Shown: piece by piece, positions 30,236-39,871 of the stretch | How positions within the stretch are numbered: the stretch's first letter is position 1 | Layout of the letters: every line of letters starts with the position of its first letter | Source: Pythium myriotylum | Taxonomy: Eukaryota; Oomycota; Peronosporomycetes; Pythiales; Pythiaceae | DNA: 64,000 nucleotides | Assembly (NCBI GenBank): GCA_023091665.1 | Contig: JALJCQ010000011.1 | Span: 1,240,001-1,304,000 of the forward strand | Direction: 5' to 3' | The notes under the pieces: model-generated | The model's input: the letters and a program-made list of their open reading frames with translations, nothing else | What the model was told of the DNA's origin: nothing | Database searches by the model: none | Translations under genes and position numbers: made by a program

Positions 30236-33200
30236 AGCGTCGAGTTGATCGTCTGCAGAACTTCCTCGTGCCAGATCTTCAGCAGAAGGCAGACGACGCG
30301 GTCGATCAGATCGCGACACTTGAGACGGAGCAAGAGTCGCACGGGATCCGGGTGTATCAGCTCGAGCAGGACGCTCGAGCTCAGCGTCAGTCTCACGAAG
30401 CCTTCCGTGAGGAGTTCCGGGGGTGGCGTCGCGAATTTGATCCTGCTGAGCTGCGCGACCTTCTTCACGAACAAGCCCGGCAGAACGCCGAGCTTCGTCA
30501 ACGCCTTCAGCAACTAGAGGATCGGCTCGAACGCGCCGAGTCGCAAGCGGAGAAGCGGATGTCAACAGAGGCGCCGGGACAGCCCGACCCGAAGAGGCAG
30601 CGGAAGAACGCGTCACCGGACGCGTCGACTGGTGACGGAGGCGACGGGAATCCTCGTCGTGGAGGTCGGCAGCGAGATCCGAAGAAGTGAGGTACGGCTT
30701 CAGGCGCCCAACGTAGAAGGTCGGGTGCAAGCGCAACTTCTTGGGAAGTTCTAGCGTGTAGGCGTCACCGACAACGTTGGTAACTTTAAATGGACCGATA
30801 TATCTTGGCAACAACTTGTTCGAACCCAAGTGACTGATGAGCCGCTCTGGTAAGTTCTGCGTCGAGAGCAGAACACGATCTCCCACATCGAACTTGGTTC
30901 GATTCGAGCGGCCGCTCGAATCAGCGTTTTCCTTCTGACGGTCGACTGCGTCCGCGACGGAGTCTCGCACAAATCGCACAATGGCTTGTCGCTTTTCGAC
31001 GAAGTCGTTGATCGACTTCTCTTCTCTCGGCGATAGGGTCGAGAGCTCTGGCAATGCATCGAAGTTGAACTCGGACGACGGGTTCTCGCGCGCAGTTTGG
31101 ACCGCTGCTATCACCGCTTCGATCGCATTGAGGTCTACGTCCATGTCTTCATCTCCGTTTCCAGCGGCGGCCGGAGACACGGGCTCTTCGTCGACGTACA
31201 TGCCGGCCGGGTGGTCGGCATATCCGTTGTCGACAAGGTTGTTCTCTGTGGAGCCCTCGAACTCGGGGGCAGGGGCACGGTCAGGGTTTGCTTGAACTTC
31301 CTCACGGTCGAAATATTGAACGTTTTCGAAACCTTGAACATCACCGTGGACCTGGCCGGGGCTAGGACCTTGAACTTGGGTCTCGTGCTGATGATCCACG
31401 CGACTTGATTGGGTGGGACGTGACGCGTCATCGTTGGGTGCAGATGCCCGAGCAGAACTTGTCACTTCCAGCGTCGAATATCTCGATGCTCCTCCCACAC
31501 CTGAATGAGAGCGACCCGGTGAGGCAAAGAGCGTCGCCGGGGTACGCGGATGACGGCCATAGTTGACGTAGAAGGGCGTCATCCCCGACGACACGTGCAC
31601 CGAATTATTCAGTGCGAACTCAACAAGAGGCAAGAACTCGCTCCACTCACGGAATGATGTGGCGTAACTGCGAAGCACATCTTCGAGAACGCGATTAACG
31701 CGTTCAGTCTGCCCGTCTGTTTCGGGATGGGCAGCCGTCGACATTTGCAAGCGAGTGTCCAATAGCTTGAACAGCGATCGCCAGAAGAGGGAGGTGAATC
31801 GAGGATCTCGATCCGACACGATGGTCTCCGGAAGGCCGTGGAGGCGGAAGACACTGTCGAGAAACACAGCGACAGCCTCTTCTGCTGTGATCGTTTGCTT
31901 CACAGCCGCAAGATGAACCATCTTGGAGAGACGGTCCACAAAGACCATGATCCCATCACGGTCTTGAGAGTCTTTGGGGAATCCGAAGACGAAGTCGAGG
32001 CTGACGGAGTCCCAGACATCACGTGGGACTGGGAGGGGCCGGAGCGGCGCCTGTTGAGCGGGTGATGGCTTCACGTGCTGGCAAACTTCGCACGTGCGGA
32101 CCCATTTCCGCACCCACTTGTACTGGTGAGGCCAGTAATAGTTCCTCGAAAGCGAGAGAAATGTCTTCTCTCGTCCTAAATGACCTCCGACGGGCGCATC
32201 ATGGTGCTCGTGGATGAGACGAAGTCGAATGTCGTCGTCATTAGGGACGACGACGCGAGGAGCGTCGGTCTTATCGACGCTATAGTAGAGGAGACCGTCG
32301 GCAAGCTGGTACCGGCGGACACGAGCACGCACACGAGGTGTAAGACGGAACAGCAGTGACTCCGAACCATCAGAGCCGTCAGAAGATAGGAACTCAATTA
32401 ACTCTTGGCAGACAGGGTCGGAGGAGTAGGCTCGGCGAATGTCGTCGGTGAGCGACGACTGCACAGAGTGAATCAAAGCGTTGAGACCTTCCTCAACGCA
32501 CCTTGGGCATTCTTGAGGCGCCGACGACTCATCGATCGGCGCGCGCGGGTCGTAGTCCGGGCGACGTGAGAGCGCATCCGCAAGGATGTTGCTCTTTCCC
32601 GGCTTGTAGTGTACAACAAAGTTGTACTCGGCGAAGAACGACAGCCAACGGGCCATCCGTTGGGACAGGTGCGGAGACTTCGTCGCCGTTCGCAACGACG
32701 CATGATCCGTGTAGATGGCGAACTGCTGTTCGCCCAGCAGATACACTCGGAACTTGGCGAGTGCGTACTTCATGGCAAGGAGTTCCTTGTCGTGGACCGG
32801 GTAATTCCGCTCGGCCGTCTTCAGCTGCCGTGAGTGGTAGCTGATCACTCGCTCACGGCCCTCAACATCAAACTGCATGAGGGCGCAGCCGATAGCATAG
32901 TCACTTGCGTCGCAAACGACGTGGAAGGGTCGATCGTAGTCGGGGAGCGCCAAGATCGGCGCTTCTTGTAGGCTCGACTTGACCGAGTCAAAGGCCTGCT
33001 GGTGCTCAGCGGACCATTTCCACTCGACGTCCTTCCGCAGAAGCTGCGACAGCGGCTGGACGAGGGCTGCATAATTCTTCGTATACTTGTGCAGATAATT
33101 TGCGAGCCCCAGCCACTGCCGGAGTTGCTTCTGGTCCTTGGGCACTGGCCAGGCACAGATCGAGGCGACCTTCTCAGGATCGGAACGGACACCGTCCTTG

Positions 33201-33247
33201 CTCACATAGCAGCCTAGCACCGGAATTTCCGGTGCGAAGAAACACAC
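29860..33247 (-). CDS. Inner-element pol, second part: RNase H, integrase, chromodomain
   Basis: It takes over from the RT frame near 33242, where YANLKKC is followed by FFAPEIPVLG in another frame. The RNase H keeps its acidic residues (VVCDASDYAIG, HDKELLAMKY, YTDHASL). The integrase has the HHCC finger (HEHHDAPVGGHLG, CEVCQ) and D-D-E core (SLDFVFGFP, VSDRDPRF, HPETDGQTERVNR). About 140 low-complexity residues are inserted between the core and FDVGDRVLLSTQNL. A linker follows, then a chromodomain (FYRVHWLGFPDDQDTWEHGP). The open frame runs on to 29027, but after about 29860 it is probably not protein. Confidence 0.88.
30268..30690 (+). other. Antisense coiled-coil open frame inside the inner element
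   Basis: A plus-strand frame of 140 residues with strong heptad pattern (LEDRLERAESQAEKR; LRDLLHEQARQNAELRQRLQ) and a basic tail. It opens further upstream in the same frame without an ATG. It lies opposite the low-complexity linker of pol. It could be a gag-like coiled-coil product, or an artefact of S/L-rich codons read backwards. Confidence 0.3.
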
Positions 33248-35205
33248 TTCTTCAGATTCGCGTAGAGCTTGTGTGTTCGCATCGCTTCGAACACTTGGCG
33301 AAGGTGTTCAGTGTGAACATCCTCCGGCGCCCTGCCGTCCTCGGCCTTGCTGTGGACAAAGATGTCGTCGAAGTAGCTCGGCGCGAAGCTGCGGAACGGC
33401 CGCAGCACGTGCGATACCATCCTGTTGAAGGTCGCTGGTGCGTTCTTGAGACCCTGAGGCATCACTAACCACTCCCAAAGCATTCCACTCGGCGTGCTGA
33501 CAGCTGTGAGCGGGACATCCTGCTCGCGCATAAGGATCTGGTAGAAGCCATCCATCAAATCGATGGCACTGAACACCACCGACCCGGACATCGAGTCCAG
33601 GATCATGTCCTTCCGAGGTATCGGTGTTTGTGCCGGTATCGTAGCGTCGTTCAGCTTGTTGAATGCATGAACAATCCGCCAGCCGCCAGTAGCTTTCTTG
33701 ACGCAGAACGTTGGGCTCGAGTGCGGGGAAACCGACTCACGAACGTGACCTGCTTGTCTGCGGGCCTCGAAAAAGGCATCAATAGCCTCAACTTGATCGC
33801 GGGGAAGCGGCCACTGGCGCATCACACAGTACTTTGAGCCTGGCACGAGATCGATCTCGTGTCGAACACCGCGGTCAGGCGGTAATGCTTTCGGGACTTC
33901 GTCCGGAAAGATGTCTTGGAACTCCAAGACGAGTTCGTACGCCTTGCTACCTGATTCCTTGAGGGCCTCTAGAGACTGCGCTGCGTAGCGCTGCTCACGC
34001 TGGGTCTTTGAGGTCGCGTCGGGATTCATTGTCGACGCTGTCATGAAGTGATCATCCTCTGCAACGATCACGCACACCTGTTCGATCTCACCACGCTTGA
34101 GATCCTTCAGAAATGTCTTCATCGAGATCGTGCCACATTGCACGATCTCCGCTGCCATACGCGGGGGGTTTGGTACTCGGATGTGCTGGAACGCCGGCAC
34201 CGCGGTTGTATAGACAGCCGCCAGGATGTCTTCCTCCCCGTCTTCCAAAGCGACGAGACACGGTTTCTCGTCGCATACACGGTCTCCATCATCGCAAGCG
34301 ATGAGACACGGTTTCTCATCGCAATCTTGGGACCCGGTCTCTAAGCCGGCGTCATCTTCACAAATCGTTCTGGAACCGCCACGTTGCGCTTCCTCTTCAG
34401 CAAGAAATGCATCGACGATGTAATCGACCGACGCCTCGTGTGCAGCGCGCGCACGTTTCGCGCGCAGACGCTTGCGCTTCCCAGCGTGTGAGCCCGACTT
34501 TCGTCGAGCTCGTCGTCGACGCGGCGTCGACGGCGCCATCGATGGAGCATCCTTGACGGGAGTCGAACTGGTCGACTCGCAGCTATCAGCGCCGACAGGG
34601 CCATCGCTCTCTGTGGCGGCTGTAGTAGCTGCGGATGAACATACGGACATGTTCATCCACCAGACTTCGTCGATAACGGCGAACGCTTCATCATCGATGG
34701 TGCCGGACGCGACAGCGCCGACACTCTTCACGGACCGACTTTTCCAGTCGATCCGGGGTTCGTGGCGTTCGAACCACGGCAAACCGAAGATGCAATCGAA
34801 CCTCTTGTCCATGTCGATTGCGAAAAACACATCTTCCTTCTCGTATCCACCGAGAACATACTTCATGTGTACCGAATGCTTCGGTACTTCTCGCGGCCTG
34901 CCGTCTGCAAGCCGAATCGTCATCTTCTCTCCTTCATCTCGAATCTTCATGCCCGAACACTCCCTCAGGCAACCAATGCGAACGAAATTCTTCGTTGCTC
35001 CGCAATCCAGCAGGGCTGTGATCGGCTCATCCATTCCGATCACTCTCACGCGAAGTGTGACCAACTTGTTGGAGCCACTGCCGGTGGTGGAATTGAAACA
35101 CGCCTCAGACGTGCTGGGGCCAAGGCGACGGTGCTCCACCGTTGCACGCGCCGCCTCATTCCGGCCAGTAGGGCGCCCCGCACCTACTGGTCCGACTCGT
35201 TTTTT
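33214..35205 (-). CDS. Inner-element pol, first part: protease and reverse transcriptase (-1 frame)
   Basis: Entered from gag by -1 frameshifting at 35199-35205; the frame has no ATG near its start. The aspartic protease has ALLDCGATKNFV, with C in place of the usual S or T of D-S/T-G. An unusually long basic linker separates it from RT. RT motifs follow in order: HSSPTFCVKK, GWRIVHAFNKLN, FSAIDLMDGFYQI, MPQGLKNAPATF and the catalytic YFDD. The frame closes at 33214, just after YANLKK, because of a probable 2-bp slip. Confidence 0.88.
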   Translation of the reverse strand, partial: KKRVGPVGAGRPTGRNEAARATVEHRRLGPSTSEACFNSTTGSGSNKLVTLRVRVIGMDEPITALLDCGATKNFVRIGCLRECSGMKIRDEGEKMTIRLADGRPREVPKHSVHMKYVLGGYEKEDVFFAIDMDKRFDCIFGLPWFERHEPRIDWKSRSVKSVGAVASGTIDDEAFAVIDEVWWMNMSVCSSAATTAATESDGPVGADSCESTSSTPVKDAPSMAPSTPRRRRARRKSGSHAGKRKRLRAKRARAAHEASVDYIVDAFLAEEEAQRGGSRTICEDDAGLETGSQDCDEKPCLIACDDGDRVCDEKPCLVALEDGEEDILAAVYTTAVPAFQHIRVPNPPRMAAEIVQCGTISMKTFLKDLKRGEIEQVCVIVAEDDHFMTASTMNPDATSKTQREQRYAAQSLEALKESGSKAYELVLEFQDIFPDEVPKALPPDRGVRHEIDLVPGSKYCVMRQWPLPRDQVEAIDAFFEARRQAGHVRESVSPHSSPTFCVKKATGGWRIVHAFNKLNDATIPAQTPIPRKDMILDSMSGSVVFSAIDLMDGFYQILMREQDVPLTAVSTPSGMLWEWLVMPQGLKNAPATFNRMVSHVLRPFRSFAPSYFDDIFVHSKAEDGRAPEDVHTEHLRQVFEAMRTHKLYANLKKCVSSHRKFRC
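35165..35190 (-). promoter_or_regulatory. Hairpin downstream of the inner -1 frameshift site
   Basis: On the minus strand CCAGTAGG (35190-35183) pairs perfectly with CCTACTGG (35172-35165). Inside, GCG and CGC can add three more pairs around a GGG loop. It begins 8 nt after the slippery heptamer, the expected spacing, and the gag stop lies in its 5' arm. Confidence 0.8.
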
Positions 35206-36215
35206 GACGAGTCGTCCGTCAGCTGATGGAAGCGGACGGATCGGCCCTGGGCGACCGACGCTGGCGCCGGCGCGAGACAATCTTTGGCGTGGTGGCCGGC
35301 TTTCTGGCACCGAAAGCAGCTCCCCTTCTTCGAACTCTTCTTCGCGTAGCGGGTGCCACCACTACCTTCTCCACCGTGGAACTGCAAGACAGACAGATCC
35401 ATTGGCTCCGGCTCAGACGGAGCCTCCGAGTAACGGTTGCGATAACCGTAACTGCGCGCCTGACGAGCGTTGTAGTCTTCCGTCAGCGCAATCGAGAAGG
35501 CTTCCTCGAGAGTTTCTGGATAAGTCCGGAAAAGTTGTGTCTTCGCTGGACCATCGCGGAGACCCGTCATAAACATCGCGACTTGTGTAGCCATGTCGAT
35601 CGGCTTTCCGACGACGCACGATGCGAGGTACCGCATCCGCTGGATATAAGAGTGGAGGTCGGTATTACCTTGTTTCGCGCTGAGAAACTCGGCGTGCATG
35701 CGGAATTCGCTCTGCGGCGGCTCGAAAGTCGACTGCAACTTCGACTTGAAGTCTTCGAGCGACCGAAAGCATTTCCGGTCGGCAGACCTGAGGCCATAGA
35801 CCCAAGTCTTCACCTTCCCAGTCAGTTGCGACATGGCATAGCGGATCCTCTGTTCTTCGTCGACGATGAGCCGGGCATCGATTGCCTCATCCAGCTCGCA
35901 GAACCAGCGACGAAGTGGCGTCTTCTCGTCGCCACCATATTTGGATGTGTCGATCTTGAGCGGTTCGACACGCGGCGAATTCTTCTGACGCGCGAGAGTC
36001 TGCGCCTGGGCGCGCGCGTCATCGATTTCACGGATCATGAACTCTTGAGCAGCGAGACGTTCGGCTTCCGCGTCACCGCTGCGTAGGAGGGCCTTCACAG
36101 CAAGAGGGCCAGCGACCTCAGCCATGCGGCCGAGGGCCTCCCATTCAAACTGGGTGAGGTGCGGGAAGTGTTCCGCACGAGTCAGCTGGCTGAGGTCGAA
36201 GCTGAGGTCGGCCAT
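35184..36215 (-). CDS. Inner-element Gag with zinc knuckle
   Basis: ATG 36215 to TAG at 35184, 343 residues. The central region (AMSQLTGKVKTWVYGLRS; HAEFLSAKQGNTDLHSYIQR) is a retrotransposon gag capsid-like domain. It ends in one CCHC knuckle, CFRCQKAGHHAKDC, which binds RNA. The upstream frame extends only to a GTG at 36245. The last codons contain the frameshift site. Confidence 0.93.
   Translation of the reverse strand: MADLSFDLSQLTRAEHFPHLTQFEWEALGRMAEVAGPLAVKALLRSGDAEAERLAAQEFMIREIDDARAQAQTLARQKNSPRVEPLKIDTSKYGGDEKTPLRRWFCELDEAIDARLIVDEEQRIRYAMSQLTGKVKTWVYGLRSADRKCFRSLEDFKSKLQSTFEPPQSEFRMHAEFLSAKQGNTDLHSYIQRMRYLASCVVGKPIDMATQVAMFMTGLRDGPAKTQLFRTYPETLEEAFSIALTEDYNARQARSYGYRNRYSEAPSEPEPMDLSVLQFHGGEGSGGTRYAKKSSKKGSCFRCQKAGHHAKDCLAPAPASVAQGRSVRFHQLTDDSSKNESDQ
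35199..35205 (-). promoter_or_regulatory. -1 programmed frameshift heptamer A AAA AAC
   Basis: In the gag frame the codons read TC[A AAA AAC] GAG, the exact X XXY YYZ phase. The -1 frame after it (AAA AAA CGA GTC) is the protease-RT frame. Five codons later comes the gag stop. The spacer and hairpin at 35165-35190 complete the signal. Confidence 0.88.
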
Positions 36216-36259
36216 CTTGATGTCTTGGTCGTGTGGACGGACCACGAAGTGCTACCAGG

Positions 36260-36571
36260 TGTAACGGGCGCAGATCCGTTACACAGCGTCGAGACCCCTG
36301 TCCCGACGCTCAGATTGGGCTCTTGACTTGACGGTAAATTGGACTCTGCATTGAGAGGTCCAGACATCTCTGGACCTCATTAAACCTACTCTGGTGTCCC
36401 TAATAAAACCTATGTATGCGGTGTCGTCCTCTGATAGGATGAAATCTCAGAGAATTTCCACCAATGGAAATGCAACAAGAACACACGCGCCTCTGACCAA
36501 TCAGAGACACGGGAGGGACAACTCTCTCTTATAGAACCTACTCTCTTGTAATGGGCTGTGGGCCCATTACA
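36260..36571 (-). repeat. 5' LTR of the inner Gypsy element
   Basis: 312 bp, identical by eye to 28519-28830. On the minus strand, TGGTAGCACTTCGTGG follows the LTR end by 2 nt and is a candidate primer-binding site; the matching tRNA is not identified. Confidence 0.94.
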
Positions 36572-36576
36572 CTGAT
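36572..36576 (+). repeat. Target-site duplication CTGAT of the inner Gypsy element, right
   Basis: Second copy of CTGAT, directly after the CA of the right inner LTR. It interrupts the outer integrase zinc finger. Confidence 0.93.
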
Positions 36577-36838
36577 GGCCGCCTTGGTACTCGACGTGGC
36601 AATGATGCAGCACGTCTTTCCTCATGCCAGCTGGGACGACTAGCTGGGCTGGCCTCTCTCTGGCCCTAGGCCGGAGACTCACATATCGGAGCACGTCATG
36701 TTCGTCAAGTACGAACTGGTCAGCGACTTTAGCGAGCTGGAAAACGTCGTCACGATCTAGGAATCGAGTATCTCCAGCTAGGAACAGCTTCATATCCCTG
36801 GTGTACTCGTCAGCGTCCTGGTGGGCACGGATCCGCCG
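36577..36838 (-). CDS. Outer-element integrase, N-terminal part with half of the zinc finger
   Basis: Same frame as the RT-RNase H part (36839-39871) but separated from it by TGA at 36839-36841. It encodes YTRDMKLFLAGDTRFLDRDD and then the first half of the H2C2 finger (HHCHVEYQGGHQ), where the inner element inserted. The continuation is at 28513. Confidence 0.85.
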
Positions 36839-39800
36839 TCATCGCTCTTCGACTGCATTTCCAGTCTCTCCGACACCACTTCCAGTTGGGTCGCGTTCGC
36901 TTCGAGTTGGAAAACGACCGCGTGGACTTGACACGCCTTCAAGATTCTCAGCGCCTTGTCGCACATAGAACGGGGGCTCTTCGTCGACTTGTACATAACC
37001 AGGAGGTTGCGACCTCGACTGGCTGGCCGTTCCAGCGTCTATGGCGACTGACGATGGGTGTGGAGCTGGATCCACGCTGGATTCACGTTCAGAGACTGGA
37101 CGATGGGTGGCGTCCGGTGTAAAGACGGGTCCAGATGGGACAGGCGGTGCGACAAAATCTGGTTCGGGAAGAGCAGCTGCGTCGCGAAGATTCACACCCA
37201 CAGGGATTTGGCTCGGCACCGAATCTTCGGCAGTCACGCGTCGCTGGAGACTTGGGGCCGACGATTGACCGAGCTCAACCGATGTGGGAGCTTGCGCGAC
37301 GATCCTCGAGCTCCTTCGACGCGGTGGCACCGGAACGGCAGTCGCGGACGGCGCTTGAGCCGCGGCGCGGCTTGCGCTGCGCGTCCGAGCAGCGAAAACG
37401 GCCGCAGAGCCGGGCGAGCATGACTTTCCTTCTTCCTGGCTCGTGCGCGGTCCAGTGAGACCGGTCGCATCGCCATCGCCATGGATAACCGGCTCAGGGA
37501 CGACGGAACCAGCGCCGCGATCACTTCGGGGACGTTCTGAGCGCTGGGTGGCGCCCTCAGTCGCTGGCCCTGGCCCTTCAGCATCTTCAACACTTGGTCC
37601 TGGATCTTGGGCCGTCTCACCGCAATCTTGAGCATCTTGAGCACCTTGCCTTCGCGTTAGTTGGTCTGGCAGCTTGTTGAGCTGGACTAGCTCACCGAAC
37701 GTCACCTCGTCCTGAATGTCCTGGGTCTTTTGCGTCCGGAGTGCTAGCCCAGCTAGGTAGTCTGCAGCACCGTTGAACTCTCGCTTCACGTGAACCAGGT
37801 CGATCGCATCGAACCCAGCTCGGAGTCGATCGAACTCTGCTAGGAGTAGTGCTAGATGGGGTTGGTTGCAGCCAATAGCTCCCTGGCATTGCTGGATCAC
37901 AATTCGTGAATCTCCAACCACAACAAGCCGCTTGACTAGCTCTGTCTTCAGTTCCAGCACGTATTCCAGTCCTCGTAGCAGGCCGTGGTACTCGGCCTGG
38001 TTCACAGTCACATTTTCCAGGTATATCGACCTAGCAAACACTGGGATCCAGCCTGGCAACTGCCACAACACAAAACTGGCACTTCCAGCGTTGGACTTGA
38101 GCTTAGCCGCACCGTCAAAACTGAGAACCGGCCCAGAGTACTCGTTATCCAGCATTTCCAGACTGACCAGCGGTGGCTTTACTAGCATTGCCTTCCTGGG
38201 TACCAGCTCGGCGGCCACCTGGTCCAACTTCTCCCGGGGTGTAATGCTAGCTGCGACTAGCGATGCCAGACCATCTTCATCACGCTCGACTCGCCTGACC
38301 TCCATGGTCCAAGGTGAGAGCAACGCAGCCCACTGGAGCGTCCTTCCTTGCACGGATTTGGACGTCAGGACCCACTTCAAAGTCGAGAACCTGGTATAGA
38401 CGACTAGATCCTGGCCAGCAACCAGGGTGTAGAACACACTTAGCACTCGCAGCAGAGCTAGGATTTCCTTCTCGGCCAGATGATACCGGAGTTCGGCGTC
38501 ATGCAGGGTACGGCCTGTGAATCGGACTGGGTGGATGACTCCGTCATGTTCCTGGCCCAGCACCGCTCCAATCGCCCACTGGTTCGCGTGAGGGATAATC
38601 ACATACGGCCTGGCTCGATCGGGGTGCCGGAGCAACGGAGGAGCCTGGATCTTCAACTTCAACAGTTCGAACGCGCGCTTAGCTGGTTCGAGCTGGTCAC
38701 CAGCTCGGATTCGCTCGTCGGTTAGCTCGTAGAGCACGCTGGCGATGACCGAGTAGTCTTCGATGAACTTATTGTAATAGTTCAAGCTTCCTAGGAACGA
38801 CTGGACACCTTTGAGACTTGAAGGGAGCGGCAACTGTTCCAGCTCCTTGGCAATCTTGGGCGTTGCGACGATGCCTTCCTGGCTCACCTGGTGGGACAGG
38901 TACTGGATCGAATGCTTCCCAAACGCACTCTTAGGCAGACTTACGGAAATCCGCCAGTACCGGAGCCGGAACAGTAGCTTGTCCAGCACTTCCAGCAACT
39001 CCTCCAGCGTCGCCGTGCCATAGGCGATGTCATCAATGTAGGAGCTCAGCTTCAGGACCGGACCAAGTGCAGCTGGAGCTGGGATGCTGAGGTCAAAGAC
39101 AGTCCTGTCACCATTTTCCAGCTCGGACTTGGCAACTTCCAGCTCCGTGACGGGTTCTAGACCTAGAGCGTGCATCACTTCTGGCTCGACCTCGGCTTCT
39201 AGGTGCGGAGGGAGCCTGACGTACCCCCAGAGGGCGTTGTCAATGACCTTCTGGTAGATCAACGGAGCGTTTTTCAGACCGAACGGCATCCGGATCCACT
39301 GGAAGTGGCCAAGTGGGCACACGAAAGCGCTGATGTGCTTGGCCCGCTGGGTCATAAGCACGGCCCAGAAGCCGCTGGCCATGTCGAGACTCAGAAACCA
39401 CATGACCTTCTCAAAGTTACCGAGAAGGTCGTCGATCAGTGGCAGCGGGTAGTTCATGAGCTTGATCAGCTGGTTCACGCGCCGGTAGTCGATGCAAAGC
39501 CGGATGTCGACGCCGTTCTTTTTCATGACGATGACGATTGGGCTGGCCCACTCCGAGTCGGAATACTCGATGATTCCAGCATCGAGGAGCTTCTTGAGCA
39601 GCTCGTAGACCTGGGGAAGCAGGTGCGACTTGATTCGCCTGGGTTTCTCGGCGACTGGCCTGGTTCCTGGCTCGACTTCGATGTCGCAGACGACGCCCCT
39701 AGCTGGAGGCGGAAGCGCGTTCCCAGATCCCAGGAACGCTGACGCATGCTTGTTGATCACGTCGCGTATGAGCTGGTCCTGAACTGGGCTGGTCACGCCT

Positions 39801-39871
39801 TCTTCGCCAACATCGGCGCTGGCCATGTCGACTGGAGCTTCCAGGTCGATCTGGTCCGGGAGCATTGCGAG
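36839..39871 (-). CDS. Outer-element pol: reverse transcriptase and two RNase H domains
   Basis: RT motifs: WASPIVIVMKKNG, DYRRVNQLIK, FLSLDMASGFWAV, MPFGLKNAPLIYQ and catalytic YIDD, with an insert of about 65 residues before the YIDD. The first RNase H keeps the fold signature (AIGAVLGQEHDG; LAEKEILALL), but its catalytic aspartates are replaced: PHANQ where D-A-S is expected, and YTRF where YTDH is expected. A second, different RNase H follows with all acids: LSFDGAAK, NQAEYHGLL, VVGDSRIV and GAADYLAGLA. About 270 low-complexity residues follow, to a TGA at 36839. The first ATG, 39865, follows TAG 39872-39874 by two codons. Confidence 0.9.
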   Translation of the reverse strand, partial: LAMLPDQIDLEAPVDMASADVGEEGVTSPVQDQLIRDVINKHASAFLGSGNALPPPARGVVCDIEVEPGTRPVAEKPRRIKSHLLPQVYELLKKLLDAGIIEYSDSEWASPIVIVMKKNGVDIRLCIDYRRVNQLIKLMNYPLPLIDDLLGNFEKVMWFLSLDMASGFWAVLMTQRAKHISAFVCPLGHFQWIRMPFGLKNAPLIYQKVIDNALWGYVRLPPHLEAEVEPEVMHALGLEPVTELEVAKSELENGDRTVFDLSIPAPAALGPVLKLSSYIDDIAYGTATLEELLEVLDKLLFRLRYWRISVSLPKSAFGKHSIQYLSHQVSQEGIVATPKIAKELEQLPLPSSLKGVQSFLGSLNYYNKFIEDYSVIASVLYELTDERIRAGDQLEPAKRAFELLKLKIQAPPLLRHPDRARPYVIIPHANQWAIGAVLGQEHDGVIHPVRFTGRTLHDAELRYHLAEKEILALLRVLSVFYTLVAGQDLVVYTRFSTLKWVLTSKSVQGRTLQWAALLSPWTMEVRRVERDEDGLASLVAASITPREKLDQVAAELVPRKAMLVKPPLVSLEMLDNEYSGPVLSFDGAAKLKSNAGSASFVLWQLPGWIPVFARSIYLENVTVNQAEYHGLLRGLEYVLELKTELVKRLVVVGDSRIVIQQCQGAIGCNQPHLALLLAEFDRLRAGFDAIDLVHVKREFNGAADYLAGLALRTQKTQDIQDEVTFGELVQLNKLPDQLTRRQGAQDAQDCGETAQDPGPSVEDAEGPGPATEGATQRSERPRSDRGAGSVVPEPVIHGDGDATGLTGPRTSQEEGKSCSPGSAAVFAARTRSASRAAAQAPSATAVPVPPRRRSSRIVAQAPTSVELGQSSAPSLQRRVTAEDSVPSQIPVGVNLRDAAALPEPDFVAPPVPSGPVFTPDATHRPVSERESSVDPAPHPSSVAIDAGTASQSRSQPPGYVQVDEEPPFYVRQGAENLEGVSSPRGRFPTRSERDPTGSGVGETGNAVEER

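Larger units (their letters stand above)
28519..36571 (-). mobile_element. Inner Ty3/Gypsy chromovirus-type LTR retrotransposon, very young
   Basis: 8,053 bp, bounded by 312-bp LTRs that I read as identical and by CTGAT duplications. Minus-strand genes: gag (zinc knuckle), protease-RT in the -1 frame, then RNase H-integrase-chromodomain in a further frame. The second frame change (near 33234-33245) is at a GTGTGT run and looks like a 2-bp slip. Long plus-strand open frames lie antisense between pol and the 3' LTR. Confidence 0.95.
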
